DNA of 28,305 bases, taken from assembly GCA_002491605.1 (NCBI GenBank), contig DKWG01000026.1, positions 1 to 28,305 on the forward strand, written 5' to 3'. Source of the DNA: Ruminococcus sp. UBA7158 (lineage in GTDB: Bacteria > Bacillota > Clostridia > Oscillospirales > Ruminococcaceae). The notes beneath the pieces were generated by a model that was not told where the DNA came from, made no database searches, and saw nothing but the letters and a program-made list of their open reading frames with translations. Shown here piece by piece: positions 1 to 7,350 of the stretch (the stretch's first letter is position 1; each line of letters starts with the position of its first letter). Both the position numbers and the translations under genes were made by a program.

Positions 1-52
1 GTCATATCTATTGATAACGCAGAGACTGAAGTAAAAATATTTTGAAAAACTA

Positions 53-81
53 TTGCATTTTGCTTGTGTTCATGTTATAAT
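53..81 (+). promoter_or_regulatory. sigma-A promoter for secG
   Basis: TTGCAT (53-58) and a perfect TATAAT (76-81) are separated by 17 bp. A TGT just before the -10 makes it an extended -10 promoter. Transcription would start near position 88, giving a leader of about 30 nt before secG. Confidence 0.75.
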
Positions 82-118
82 CCATAAGAATGTTATTCTT
101 AATGGAGGAAAAAAGCTA

Positions 119-379
119 ATGGGAGTTGTAAATATCATTGCAGGCGCACTTTTAGTCGTTGCCAGCATAGCTATCATACTTGTTGTTTTGTTCACTAATA
201 CCGATAATACCGGCATTAATTCTGCTATAGGCGGAGGAAGTAATTCCTTCTACGGCAGAAACGGAGGAAAAACAGGTGAGGCAAAGCTTCAGCTTGCAAC
301 TAAGATTGCAGTTGGCGTTTTGTTTGTAGTAGCAGTTGCTGCAACTATTATTGCAAAGTTTGCCGGTACCGGTGTCTGA
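119..379 (+). CDS. secG: preprotein translocase subunit SecG
   Basis: Small auxiliary subunit of the SecYEG protein-export channel in the cytoplasmic membrane; SecG assists SecA-driven translocation. The product is 86 residues, normal for the family. It has an N-terminal hydrophobic helix (about 5-26), a Gly/Ser/Asn-rich polar loop containing GGGSNSFYGRNGG, and a second hydrophobic helix near the C-terminus (about 62-82), which is the SecG two-helix pattern. The ATG at 119 is chosen because GGAGG (104-108) lies 10 nt upstream; the reading frame is open back to 53, but that part overlaps the promoter. A terminator follows immediately, so secG looks monocistronic. In many Firmicutes secG precedes rnr-smpB, which is not the case here. 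Confidence 0.9.
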   Translation: MGVVNIIAGALLVVASIAIILVVLFTNTDNTGINSAIGGGSNSFYGRNGGKTGEAKLQLATKIAVGVLFVVAVAATIIAKFAGTGV

Positions 380-393
380 TTTTCAGATGGTTT

Positions 394-429
394 TCGCCTG
401 ATTCGGTTTTGCCGTTTCAGGCGATTTTT
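394..429 (+). terminator. intrinsic terminator after secG
   Basis: TCGCCTGA (394-401) pairs with TCAGGCGA (417-424), and an inner CGG/CCG (404-406 with 412-414) extends the stem. Five T follow (425-429). This separates secG from the ung unit. Confidence 0.8.
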
Positions 430-570
430 CATACACGGTCGTTTTGCATACAGATACTCGCATTCAGCTTGCTTGATTTATATTTGCGTAAGCATAAAGT
501 GTCGTTTAATTTCAACCGCAACGAGTCGAATGCGTATTTAGTTTTGTCAATGAAAGGTTCGGTTATAAGG

Positions 571-669
571 ATGAAAAAAACGTTGATAGTCAGAATAGCG
601 GTCATCGTCGTTGCCGGCTTGATGGTCTTCGGAATAGTAGCTCAGGCTCTCTATTCTATTTTAGGATAG
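571..669 (+). CDS. single-helix membrane microprotein upstream of ung
   Basis: A 32-residue ORF starting MKKTLIVRIAVIVVAGLMVF. It has a short positively charged N-terminus, one hydrophobic helix (about 5-28) and almost nothing else, so it should sit in the membrane as a single-pass peptide. An alternative in-frame ATG at 550 would add seven residues (MKGSVIR). Both starts have only modest ribosome sites (AAAGG at 553-557 is 13 nt from 571). The stop codon at 667-669 is 2 nt before the ung ATG, and the AGGA at 663-666 that would serve ung lies inside this ORF. That arrangement suggests translational coupling and argues that it is a real gene. I do not recognise a family with certainty; its size and charge pattern resemble small stressosome-linked membrane peptides (Prli42/DUF4044-like), which is a weak analogy only. 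Confidence 0.55.
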   Translation: MKKTLIVRIAVIVVAGLMVFGIVAQALYSILG

Positions 670-671
670 TT

Positions 672-1340
672 ATGGTCAACATAGGTAACGATTGGGACAC
701 GGTCATCGGAGGAGAATTTAAAAAGGACTATTACCTTAAGCTAAGGGAGTTCTTAAAGTCGGAATACAGCCGTGAGACTGTATATCCGGATATGTACTCA
801 ATATTCAATGCTCTTAAAATGACACCGTATTCAAGCGTCAAAGCGGTTATTTTAGGGCAGGACCCGTATCACGAGCCGGGTCAGGCACACGGCTTGTGCT
901 TTTCGGTTCAGGACGGCACACCCTTGCCGCCGTCTTTGAGAAACATCTATAAAGAAATGGAAACTGATCTCGGAATAAAGCCTTCGAAATCGGGCTGTCT
1001 GACCTCGTGGGCTGAGCAGGGTGTACTGCTTTTGAATACGGTTTTAACAGTAAGGCGTGGTGCGGCAAACTCCCATGCCGGAAAAGGCTGGGAGATTTTG
1101 ACCGATGAGATAATTAAAAGGCTCAACGAAAAGCAGGAGCCTGTTGTTTTTATTCTGTGGGGCAGAAATGCAAGGAGTAAAAAGGCATTTATAACCAATC
1201 CTATACACGGCATTATTGAGTCAGCACACCCGAGTCCGCTGTCTGCTTTCAACGGCTTCTTTGGCTCTCGCCCGTTTTCAAGGACAAATCAGTTCTTAGC
1301 CGTGAACGGCATTCCGCCGATTAATTGGACGGTAAATTGA
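672..1340 (+). CDS. ung: uracil-DNA glycosylase (family 1)
   Basis: Removes uracil from DNA and starts base-excision repair. The 222 residues match the family (E. coli Ung is 229). The water-activating motif GQDPYH lies at 62-67 with catalytic Asp64, followed by the pocket segment QAHGLCFSV. LLLNTVLTV is the central strand, and the DNA-intercalation loop motif HPSPLSA has its catalytic His at 186. A C-terminal FSRTN segment is also typical. The ATG at 672 is supported by AGGA 5 nt upstream and by the 2-nt gap after the preceding microprotein. A strong convergent terminator follows. Confidence 0.97.
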   Translation: MVNIGNDWDTVIGGEFKKDYYLKLREFLKSEYSRETVYPDMYSIFNALKMTPYSSVKAVILGQDPYHEPGQAHGLCFSVQDGTPLPPSLRNIYKEMETDLGIKPSKSGCLTSWAEQGVLLLNTVLTVRRGAANSHAGKGWEILTDEIIKRLNEKQEPVVFILWGRNARSKKAFITNPIHGIIESAHPSPLSAFNGFFGSRPFSRTNQFLAVNGIPPINWTVN

Positions 1341-1348
1341 GAAAAATA

Positions 1349-1393
1349 AAATCATCCTCGGCAGGTATTGAAATCTGCCGAGGATGATTTTTT
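1349..1393. terminator. bidirectional terminator between ung and the GNAT gene
   Basis: A 16-bp perfect stem (1349-1364 with 1375-1390) encloses a 10-nt loop. T-rich sequence follows on the plus strand, and the A-rich 1341-1350 stretch gives T-rich sequence on the minus strand. It lies between two convergent genes. Confidence 0.88.
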
Positions 1394-1452
1394 ATCTGAT
1401 GACACCTAAAGTCGACTGAAAGCTGTATAAGGGCATTGTATGCAATCAGGCG

Positions 1453-2055
1453 CTAAAGCTCAATCCCGATATTTCGAAGCTTATCCTTGTCAAGCTGCGG
1501 AAAGGGAACGAACGGCAAAGGCGTCTGCTCATGCTCTGTGATTATCTTTTCCATCCAGACTAAGCTGTACCAACGCCCGAACTTATATCCGCATTTATTA
1601 AATTTTGCAACGATTTTGTAGCCCATATGCGAGTGGAACTGTACACTGTTCAGGGTTAAATATTCGTCCTCCTGCTCAGGATACGCTATTGCGGCATTAA
1701 GATTGTGGACGTTTTGCAGCTTTGCAATTTTCTCAAGCGTAGTGTAAAGTGCCCTGCCGATTCCCAATCCTTTGGTGCTGTCTTTTAGGTATATAGACAT
1801 CTCCTGCGACCAATCGCTTGCGGCTCTGCTGATAAACTCTCCTGCGTAGGCATACCCGAGTATTTCATCGCCGCGCAGGGCAACTAAGTAGGGGTACTTT
1901 TTAAGCGTTTTTTCAATCCTGCCGGCAAATTCCTCTGTAGACGGAACTGTATATTCATATGTTACAGCAGTCTTTTCGACATACGGCGCATATACTTCAA
2001 GGAGCTTTTCGGCGTCTGAAATGTGTGCTGTGCGGATTGTGATTTTTTCTGACAT
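1453..2055 (-). CDS. GNAT family N-acetyltransferase (phosphinothricin acetyltransferase-like)
   Basis: A cytoplasmic acetyl-CoA-dependent N-acetyltransferase of the Pat/MnaT branch. It opens with IRTAHISDAEKLLEVYAPYV, the usual first strand and helix, followed by the VTYEYTVPS segment seen in phosphinothricin acetyltransferase-like proteins. The acetyl-CoA pyrophosphate loop is KGLGIGRALY. The family is usually about 165-175 residues; this one has 200, with a C-terminal tail from about 172 (HEQTPLPFVPFPQL). It lies 24 bp downstream of the Nudix gene on the same strand, so the two probably share one transcript. The ribosome site is weak (AAAGG about 16 nt away). The substrate cannot be told from sequence; candidates are amino acids or amino-acid-like toxins. 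Confidence 0.85.
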   Translation of the reverse strand: MSEKITIRTAHISDAEKLLEVYAPYVEKTAVTYEYTVPSTEEFAGRIEKTLKKYPYLVALRGDEILGYAYAGEFISRAASDWSQEMSIYLKDSTKGLGIGRALYTTLEKIAKLQNVHNLNAAIAYPEQEDEYLTLNSVQFHSHMGYKIVAKFNKCGYKFGRWYSLVWMEKIITEHEQTPLPFVPFPQLDKDKLRNIGIEL

Positions 2056-2079
2056 TGTCTTTTTACCGACCTTTAATTG

Positions 2080-2571
2080 TTATTTAATACTGCGTTCATC
2101 GCTGACAAAATGCTTAACACCGTCATGCTTTTTTACAAGCTCTGTCCTGAAAAACTCAGGATAAATTGTTCGCTTTTCGTCGCTTGAAACCCATTTAAGC
2201 CGCTCTTTTGAACCGCACTCGGTAAAACTCATGCAGGAAGGAGAAAAATCATTCGGTACCTTCATGTAAAAGAAAAATGAAATCTCATAAATCAGCTTGC
2301 CCATGTTAGACGGTGAATCGCCGTAAAAATAATTTTCATGGACAAAGCCGAGGCGGTCAACTTCCATTTTAACGCCTGTTTCTTCATATACCTCACGCTC
2401 AACGGCTTCCTCAGCGGTTTCGCCGAACTTGATTCTGCCGCCGACCGAGTAGAGGTAGTCGTGACTGTCGTTTCCCACCATTAAAAACTTATTGTCACTT
2501 TGAATAATCGCACCGACACGGATGTTTATGTATCCGCCGCCGCACGAAACCGTCATGTCTTGGTCTGCCAT
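2080..2571 (-). CDS. NUDIX hydrolase
   Basis: Hydrolyses nucleoside diphosphates linked to another moiety, in the cytoplasm. The Nudix box is complete: GGRIKFGETAEEAVEREVYE then ETGV, fitting G-x5-E-x7-REUxEExGU. The first GG..GYINIRVGAII strand and a late phenylalanine-rich strand also fit the fold. I place the start at the ATG of MADQDMTV (2571). GGGGA lies 8 nt upstream of it, and the only good -10 (TATAAT, complement 2597-2602) would start transcription near 2590, too late for the in-frame upstream ATG at 2592. From this start the protein has 163 residues. It heads a two-gene unit with the GNAT gene. The substrate is unknown. Confidence 0.88.
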   Translation of the reverse strand: MADQDMTVSCGGGYINIRVGAIIQSDNKFLMVGNDSHDYLYSVGGRIKFGETAEEAVEREVYEETGVKMEVDRLGFVHENYFYGDSPSNMGKLIYEISFFFYMKVPNDFSPSCMSFTECGSKERLKWVSSDEKRTIYPEFFRTELVKKHDGVKHFVSDERSIK

Positions 2572-2596
2572 ATGATGTTTCCCCATTTTCATAATT

Positions 2597-2602
2597 ATTA
2601 TA
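2597..2602 (-). promoter_or_regulatory. -10 element for the Nudix-GNAT unit
   Basis: A perfect TATAAT on the minus strand. Only weak -35 candidates are visible (TTGTGA at complement 2617-2622 is too close at 14 bp). It helps decide the Nudix start. Confidence 0.45.
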
Positions 2603-2660
2603 TCGTTGAGATTGTATCACAAAAGCTCGAGCAGGTCAACGGCGTTTCTCCGCAAAAGGC

Positions 2661-2689
2661 TTGCTGAAGTGCTTTTTTAGTGGTACAAT
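2661..2689 (+). promoter_or_regulatory. sigma-A promoter for the sugar O-acetyltransferase gene
   Basis: TTGCTG (2661-2666), a 17-bp spacer and TACAAT (2684-2689), with TGG just before the -10. It diverges from the Nudix promoter about 60 bp away. Confidence 0.65.
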
Positions 2690-2729
2690 ATTTTCGGGAT
2701 AACATAAAAAGAGCAAATCGGGAGGAAAT

Positions 2730-3344
2730 ATGACACAATACGAAAGAATGCTGGCAGGACTTATTTATGACCCAGCCGATGAAGAAATAATGGCTGATCA
2801 GATTCATTTTACGGACCTTCTTTGGGAGTTCAACAAGCTTAAGCCGTCTGACATTGAGGAAAAAACTAAATATATGAAGGAGGTTTTCGCCGCCTGCGGT
2901 GACGGCTGTTATATCGAGCTGCCTTTCCGCGCAAACTGGGGAGGACATCACGTGCATTTCGGCAACAATGTTTACGCTAACTCCAATTTGACACTCGTTG
3001 ACGACGGAAACATTTTTGTCGGAGACTGTGTTATGTTCGGACCGAATGTCACTATCGCAACGGCAAACCATCCGATTGAACCGAGCCTGAGGAAAAGGGC
3101 CTTGCAGTATAATAAGGACGTTTATATCGGCGATAATGTCTGGCTGGGCGCAGGGGTGATAGTCGTTCCGGGTGTACATATAGGTGCCGACAGCGTTATA
3201 GGAGCAGGGAGCGTTGTAACAAAGGATATACCCGAGGGCGTTGTCGCTGTGGGCAATCCCTGCCGTGTGCTTCGTACCATCGGGAAGCATGAAAGAGAGT
3301 ATTTTTATCGCAGCGAGAGAATAGATTGGGAGAATATTTGCTGA
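2730..3344 (+). CDS. sugar O-acetyltransferase (maltose/galactoside acetyltransferase-like, left-handed beta-helix)
   Basis: Transfers acetyl from acetyl-CoA to a sugar hydroxyl. The 204-residue protein has an N-terminal Mac domain (about 4-55, MLAGLIYDPADEE) followed by hexapeptide-repeat strands of the left-handed beta-helix. The catalytic histidine is H114 in TANHPI, matching H115 of LacA. The C-terminal stretch GAGSVVTKDIPEGVVAVGNP with the closing CRVLRTI is the family signature. GGGAGG (2720-2725) sits 4 nt before the ATG. It is transcribed alone from its own promoter. Its real acceptor (maltose, galactoside, other) is not determinable here. Confidence 0.92.
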   Translation: MTQYERMLAGLIYDPADEEIMADQIHFTDLLWEFNKLKPSDIEEKTKYMKEVFAACGDGCYIELPFRANWGGHHVHFGNNVYANSNLTLVDDGNIFVGDCVMFGPNVTIATANHPIEPSLRKRALQYNKDVYIGDNVWLGAGVIVVPGVHIGADSVIGAGSVVTKDIPEGVVAVGNPCRVLRTIGKHEREYFYRSERIDWENIC

Positions 3345-3379
3345 GATTTTCAGCGAACCTTAGTAGGATTATAAGCTTT

Positions 3380-3460
3380 AAGAGGGAAGAAAGAATAGCG
3401 GCGAGGTCGGCAGGTCTATGAATTTGTCGGGCTTTGCCGACTCATTTACTCTTCTCTCTT
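3380..3460 (+). other. long two-part stem-loop after the O-acetyltransferase gene
   Basis: The outer arms AAGAGGGAAGA (3380-3390) and TCTTCTCTCTT (3450-3460) pair over 11 bp with one G-T wobble. The inner arms GAGGTCGGCA (3403-3412) and TGCCGACTC (3435-3443) pair with one bulged G. ATATTTTTG follows. It may be a terminator for the upstream gene, or a structured RNA, in the 250-bp gap before ruvC. Confidence 0.45.
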
Positions 3461-3507
3461 ATATTTTTGTTGTTCTCTTCAATCTAAAAATCCTCACGTT
3501 AAAACTA

Positions 3508-3536
3508 TTGATTATTCTTTCCTCTTGTGCTATAAT
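3508..3536 (+). promoter_or_regulatory. sigma-A promoter for the ruvCAB operon
   Basis: TTGATT (3508-3513), a 17-bp spacer and a perfect TATAAT (3531-3536) preceded by TGC (extended -10). It is about 60 bp upstream of ruvC. No LexA/DinR-type box (GAAC-N4-GTTC) was seen around it. Confidence 0.75.
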
Positions 3537-3595
3537 AAACTGATTATTCATCATGGGCAAATTGTTGCTATTTGAAAAAAGGGGGCTTTTAGGGC

Positions 3596-4102
3596 TTGAG
3601 AATTTTAGGAATAGACCCCGGATACGCCATTGTCGGCTTTGGAGTTTTGGACTACGACGGAAGAAGCTTCACACTTGTCAACTTCGGCGCCATAACAACT
3701 CCTGCCGAGATGAGCTTCGATGAACGGCTCGAGGTTATATACCGTGATATGAGCGATATCATTAAGCTTTATAAGCCTGATTCCATGTCATTAGAAAAGC
3801 TCTATTTCAATACCAACCACACAACCGCTATAGACGTTGCGCAGGCGAGGGGAGTTATTCTCCTGAGCGCAAGGCAAAACGGTATTAAAACCTATGAATA
3901 CACTCCGTTGCAGGTGAAAAACTCTATTGTGGGCTACGGACGTGCGGAAAAAAAACAGGTTCAGGAAATGACCCGTTCAATGCTCAAGCTAAAGGATATT
4001 CCTAAGCCTGACGACGCCGCAGATGCTTTGGCACTTGCCATAACTCACGGTCACAATTCGTTTTCGTATGCTTTTTCCGCTTACAACGGCAGGCTAAAAT
4101 AA
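3596..4102 (+). CDS. ruvC: crossover junction endodeoxyribonuclease RuvC
   Basis: Resolves Holliday junctions after RuvAB branch migration by paired nicks. 168 residues, a normal length. The RNase H-like fold starts MRILGIDPG with catalytic Asp7. The second acid is the Glu of SLEKLYF (68), and the last acids are in KPDDAADALALA near 138-142. The start is TTG at 3596: it gives the conserved N-terminus exactly, and GGGGG (3581-3585) lies 10 nt upstream. It is the first gene of ruvC-ruvA-ruvB. Confidence 0.96.
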   Translation: MRILGIDPGYAIVGFGVLDYDGRSFTLVNFGAITTPAEMSFDERLEVIYRDMSDIIKLYKPDSMSLEKLYFNTNHTTAIDVAQARGVILLSARQNGIKTYEYTPLQVKNSIVGYGRAEKKQVQEMTRSMLKLKDIPKPDDAADALALAITHGHNSFSYAFSAYNGRLK

Positions 4103-4167
4103 AAACAACCGAACGCCTATTATAAGGCAGGACAATCGGCGCAGGCGCAGAGAGGAAATGATGAGAT

Positions 4168-4773
4168 ATGATATACAGCTTAACAGGACGGGTTATACAT
4201 ACAGAGCCTGATATGTGCGTTATTGAATGCGCAGGAGTTGGGTATGCCTGCAAAACAACACTTTCAACCGTTTCATCCGTTTCCGGGCTTGACACCTGCA
4301 CTCTTTATACATATATGTCCGTCAGGGAGGATGCAATTGATTTATTCGGCTTTTACACAAAGGACGAGCTTGATTGCTTCAAGCTGCTGACTTCTGTAAG
4401 CGGAGTCGGGGCTAAGTACGCCCTTGCCATACTCTCCGGGCTTACACCCTCGGCAGTAGCCCTTGCTATAGCATCTGACGACACCAAGGCGTTTTCAAAG
4501 ATCAAGGGAATAGGTGCAAAAATAGCTCAAAGAATTGTCATGGAGCTTAAAGATAAAATTTCCGGTTACGCTCAGTCAGCCGATAATTCCGCTCTTGACG
4601 CAGTTTCTGCGGCGGTCGGCGGCTCGGCAACGTCTGAGGCTATAATGGCTTTGGTTGCTTTGGGATACTCGCAGTCGGAAGCGGCGTCCGCCGTTGCAAA
4701 ATGCCCCGGCGATATAGCTGTTGACGAGATTATTAAGCGAAGCCTGAGACTTTTAGCCTCGGGGAAGTTTTGA
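4168..4773 (+). CDS. ruvA: Holliday junction branch migration protein RuvA
   Basis: Binds the four-way junction as a tetramer and loads RuvB. The 201 residues contain all three RuvA domains: the N-terminal OB fold (MIYSLTGRVIH to about 62), two helix-hairpin-helix motifs (SVSGVGAKYALAIL and KIKGIGAKIAQRIV), and the C-terminal RuvB-contact domain (EAIMALVALGYSQSEA). The ATG at 4168 has GAGG (4152-4155) 12 nt upstream. It is 65 bp after ruvC, with no terminator between. Confidence 0.96.
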   Translation: MIYSLTGRVIHTEPDMCVIECAGVGYACKTTLSTVSSVSGLDTCTLYTYMSVREDAIDLFGFYTKDELDCFKLLTSVSGVGAKYALAILSGLTPSAVALAIASDDTKAFSKIKGIGAKIAQRIVMELKDKISGYAQSADNSALDAVSAAVGGSATSEAIMALVALGYSQSEAASAVAKCPGDIAVDEIIKRSLRLLASGKF

Positions 4774-4789
4774 GAAAGGATAGATTTCG

Positions 4790-5827
4790 ATGATTGAAAC
4801 AGGCGAGTTCGATTTTGAAAACCGAATAGTCACCTCGGATCCTATTAAGGGCGAAACAGACGATATCGACTATTCTCTTCGTCCCAAAACGCTGAATGAG
4901 TATATAGGTCAGGAGAAGGTCAAAGAAAACCTATCGATATATATTGAAGCCGCCAAAAAGCGCGGAGAGCCGCTTGACCATGTGCTTTTATACGGACCTC
5001 CCGGGCTTGGTAAAACAACACTTTCGGCAATTATAGCTCATGAAATGGGCGTAAACATACGCATAACCTCAGGACCGGCTATAGAAAAACCGGGCGACTT
5101 AGCGGCACTGCTTACAAATCTACAGGCAGGCGACGTCTTGTTTATAGATGAAATACACCGCTTGTCAAGGTCTATCGAGGAGGTTTTATATCCTGCTCTT
5201 GAGGACTTTGCCATTGATATAATTATAGGTAAAGGACCTGCGGCAAGGTCAATAAGAATTGATCTGCCGAAGTTTACACTTATAGGAGCAACAACAAGGG
5301 CGGGACAGCTTACGTCTCCTTTGCGTGACCGTTTTGGGGTTATTCAAAGACTGGAGCTTTACTCAAAGGAGGAGCTTTGCGAGATTATTATGCGCTCGGC
5401 GATAATTCTGGGCGTTGCCTGCGAAAAGGACGGAGCTATGGAGCTTGCGTCCCGTTCAAGGGGAACTCCCCGTATTGCAAACAGGTTTTTAAAGCGTGTA
5501 AGAGATTTCGCAGACGTTATGGGCAACGGTATAATAACCAAGGATATAGCTAAAATTGCCCTCGACCGAATGGAGGTAGACCCCTTGGGTCTTGACTCAA
5601 TGGACAAGCGTATGCTCAGCATGATTATAAAGGGCTACAACGGCGGACCTGTCGGCCTTGAAACCTTAGCTTCAGCTATCGGCGAGGAGGCAGTGACCCT
5701 TGAGGACGTCTGCGAGCCGTATTTGATGCAGCTCGGTTTTATTGCAAGAACTCCGAGGGGAAGGTGCGCCACCGACTTGGCGTATCGTCATCTTGGAATT
5801 TTGAAGGACGGTCAGACAACGCTTTAA
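4790..5827 (+). CDS. ruvB: Holliday junction branch migration DNA helicase RuvB
   Basis: AAA+ motor that drives branch migration with RuvA. 345 residues, in the family range. Walker A is GPPGLGKTT (69-77), Walker B is LFIDEIHRLS, sensor 1 is IGATTRAG, and the arginine-finger region is LRDRFG. The C-terminal winged helix ends in the conserved GFIARTPRGR. The ATG at 4790 is preceded by AAAGGA. It starts 16 bp after ruvA. A short hairpin with five T follows (5835-5868). Confidence 0.97.
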   Translation: MIETGEFDFENRIVTSDPIKGETDDIDYSLRPKTLNEYIGQEKVKENLSIYIEAAKKRGEPLDHVLLYGPPGLGKTTLSAIIAHEMGVNIRITSGPAIEKPGDLAALLTNLQAGDVLFIDEIHRLSRSIEEVLYPALEDFAIDIIIGKGPAARSIRIDLPKFTLIGATTRAGQLTSPLRDRFGVIQRLELYSKEELCEIIMRSAIILGVACEKDGAMELASRSRGTPRIANRFLKRVRDFADVMGNGIITKDIAKIALDRMEVDPLGLDSMDKRMLSMIIKGYNGGPVGLETLASAIGEEAVTLEDVCEPYLMQLGFIARTPRGRCATDLAYRHLGILKDGQTTL

Positions 5828-5834
5828 TAAGCTC

Positions 5835-5868
5835 GCTGATTGAGTTGACGCATATTAATCAGCTTTTT
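5835..5868 (+). terminator. possible terminator after ruvB
   Basis: GCTGATT (5835-5841) pairs with AATCAGC (5857-5863), and five T follow. The stem is only 7 bp, so it may be partial or inactive. Confidence 0.45.
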
Positions 5869-5917
5869 CGGATCTACTGCGAAAAATAATATTACAAACA
5901 GAAGGGGACATAAGATT

Positions 5918-7270
5918 ATGGGACGACTGTTCGGTGCTGACGGCATAAGGGGAATTGCACTCAGCGAGGTTAGCTGCGAAAAGGCTTTGCTGATTGGCAA
6001 GGCAACGGCGTATGTGCTGTCAAAAAAGCACAGCCGCAGAGCAAAGATACTTATCGGCAAGGACACCAGGATTTCCTGCAACGTTTTAGAATCTGCGCTT
6101 ATAGCCGGTATATGCTCAATGGGTGCTGATGTTCACACGTTGGGGGTTATCCCGACTCCTGCTGTGGCGTATTTAGCTGTTAAATACGGTGCTGACGCTT
6201 CCATAATGCTTTCAGCCGCCCAAAATACATTTGAATTCAACGGTATTAGGCTGTTTTCAGCGTCCGGCTATTCGTTGCCGGAGGACGTTGAAGCTGAAAT
6301 TGAGCGCTTGGTTCTTGACTGCCCCGAAGCACTTGTGCCTGAAAATCATCAGGAGCTGGGCAGCGTAAGCAATGAAAAGAATGCCGAGTGGGATTATGTC
6401 AGATATCTTTTGAGAAGTATAGAGCACGATTTGGGCAGAATGAAGATAGTCGTTGACTGTGCAAACGGTGCTGCGTATTCAAGTGCGGATAAGTTTTTTA
6501 AAGGTCTCGGGGTAAACGTCACATTGATAAACAACACACCCGACGGCGTTAATATAAACGATAGCTGCGGAACTGCGGATACATCCGCACTGTCAAAAGC
6601 AGTAGTTGATTTAAGGGCGCACGCAGGCATCGCCTTCGACGGCGACGGCTCACGCTGCATAATAGTAGATGAAAAGGGCGAGCCTATAGACGGCGACAGA
6701 ATACTTGCCAATTTGGCTTTGTATATGAAAAACGAATCCAAATTAGCGTCAAATACCTGCGTTGTCACACCGATGACCAATTTAGGCTTCTTCAAGTGGG
6801 CAAAGGAACACTCTATAGTGGTTTCGCAAACGTCTGCTTCGGATGCCGGATGTATTCTTGAAAGAATGCTCAGCGACGGCTACAGCTTGGGCGGAGATAA
6901 TTCGGGACGAGTGATTTTCGGCAATATTTCAACCGCTTTTGACGGCGAGCTGTGCGCTGCACGGATGCTTGAGATAATGGCTAAGAGCGGAAAAAAGATG
7001 TCGGAGCTGTCACAGGTATTCACTCCTTATCCGCAGATTATAGTTGAAGTGAGAATAAGACCGATTTTCAAGGGCAGATGGCAGGAAATAGCCGAGATAA
7101 CCGAAATGGTGGACTTCTGCTCCGAAAAGCTGTCAAACGACGGCAGGATTATGATAAAGGAATCCGGCACAGAGCCTATAATAAGAGTTATGGCTGAAGG
7201 ACGTGACAGGGACGCAATATTCCAATACGCTCACGGCATAGCGCAGGTAGTCAGAGATCACATCGGGTAA
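5918..7270 (+). CDS. phosphoglucosamine mutase (GlmM)-like protein with degenerate active site
   Basis: The 450 residues align along the whole length of GlmM, the phosphohexomutase that makes glucosamine-1-phosphate for UDP-GlcNAc. It opens LFGADGIRGIA, has KDTRIS near 48-53, and ends with the phosphate-binding loop KESGTEPIIRVMAEG (414 on). The catalytic motif normally reads ISASHNP; here it is LSAAQNT (98-104), so the phosphorylated serine is Ala101 (codon GCC, 6218-6220). The metal loop DGDGDR is DGDGSR (241-246), losing one Asp ligand. The sugar loop GGEQSGH is GGDNSGR (325-331). The protein is full length and the frame is intact, so it is probably expressed, but it is unlikely to be a working mutase. 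It may be a regulatory or sugar-phosphate-binding paralogue; that is inference. AGAAGGGG precedes the ATG. Confidence 0.85.
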   Translation: MGRLFGADGIRGIALSEVSCEKALLIGKATAYVLSKKHSRRAKILIGKDTRISCNVLESALIAGICSMGADVHTLGVIPTPAVAYLAVKYGADASIMLSAAQNTFEFNGIRLFSASGYSLPEDVEAEIERLVLDCPEALVPENHQELGSVSNEKNAEWDYVRYLLRSIEHDLGRMKIVVDCANGAAYSSADKFFKGLGVNVTLINNTPDGVNINDSCGTADTSALSKAVVDLRAHAGIAFDGDGSRCIIVDEKGEPIDGDRILANLALYMKNESKLASNTCVVTPMTNLGFFKWAKEHSIVVSQTSASDAGCILERMLSDGYSLGGDNSGRVIFGNISTAFDGELCAARMLEIMAKSGKKMSELSQVFTPYPQIIVEVRIRPIFKGRWQEIAEITEMVDFCSEKLSNDGRIMIKESGTEPIIRVMAEGRDRDAIFQYAHGIAQVVRDHIG

Positions 7271-7350
7271 AGTATTTGTTCGTCACGTCATTTTACTTAT
7301 ACGAATGCTGATTTGCACAAAAGATTAAATAATAGGAATGGTCATATAAA

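Noticed and set aside
53..118. Extended N-terminus of secG from an ATG at 53
   Set aside because: It overlaps the -35 and -10 elements, and the ribosome site at 104-108 clearly serves the ATG at 119.
2598..3290. Long open frame of 230 codons on the minus strand opposite the sugar O-acetyltransferase gene
   Set aside because: It mirrors a well-supported hexapeptide acetyltransferase, has no recognisable domain, and its product is Cys/His-rich and irregular, as expected for a shadow frame.
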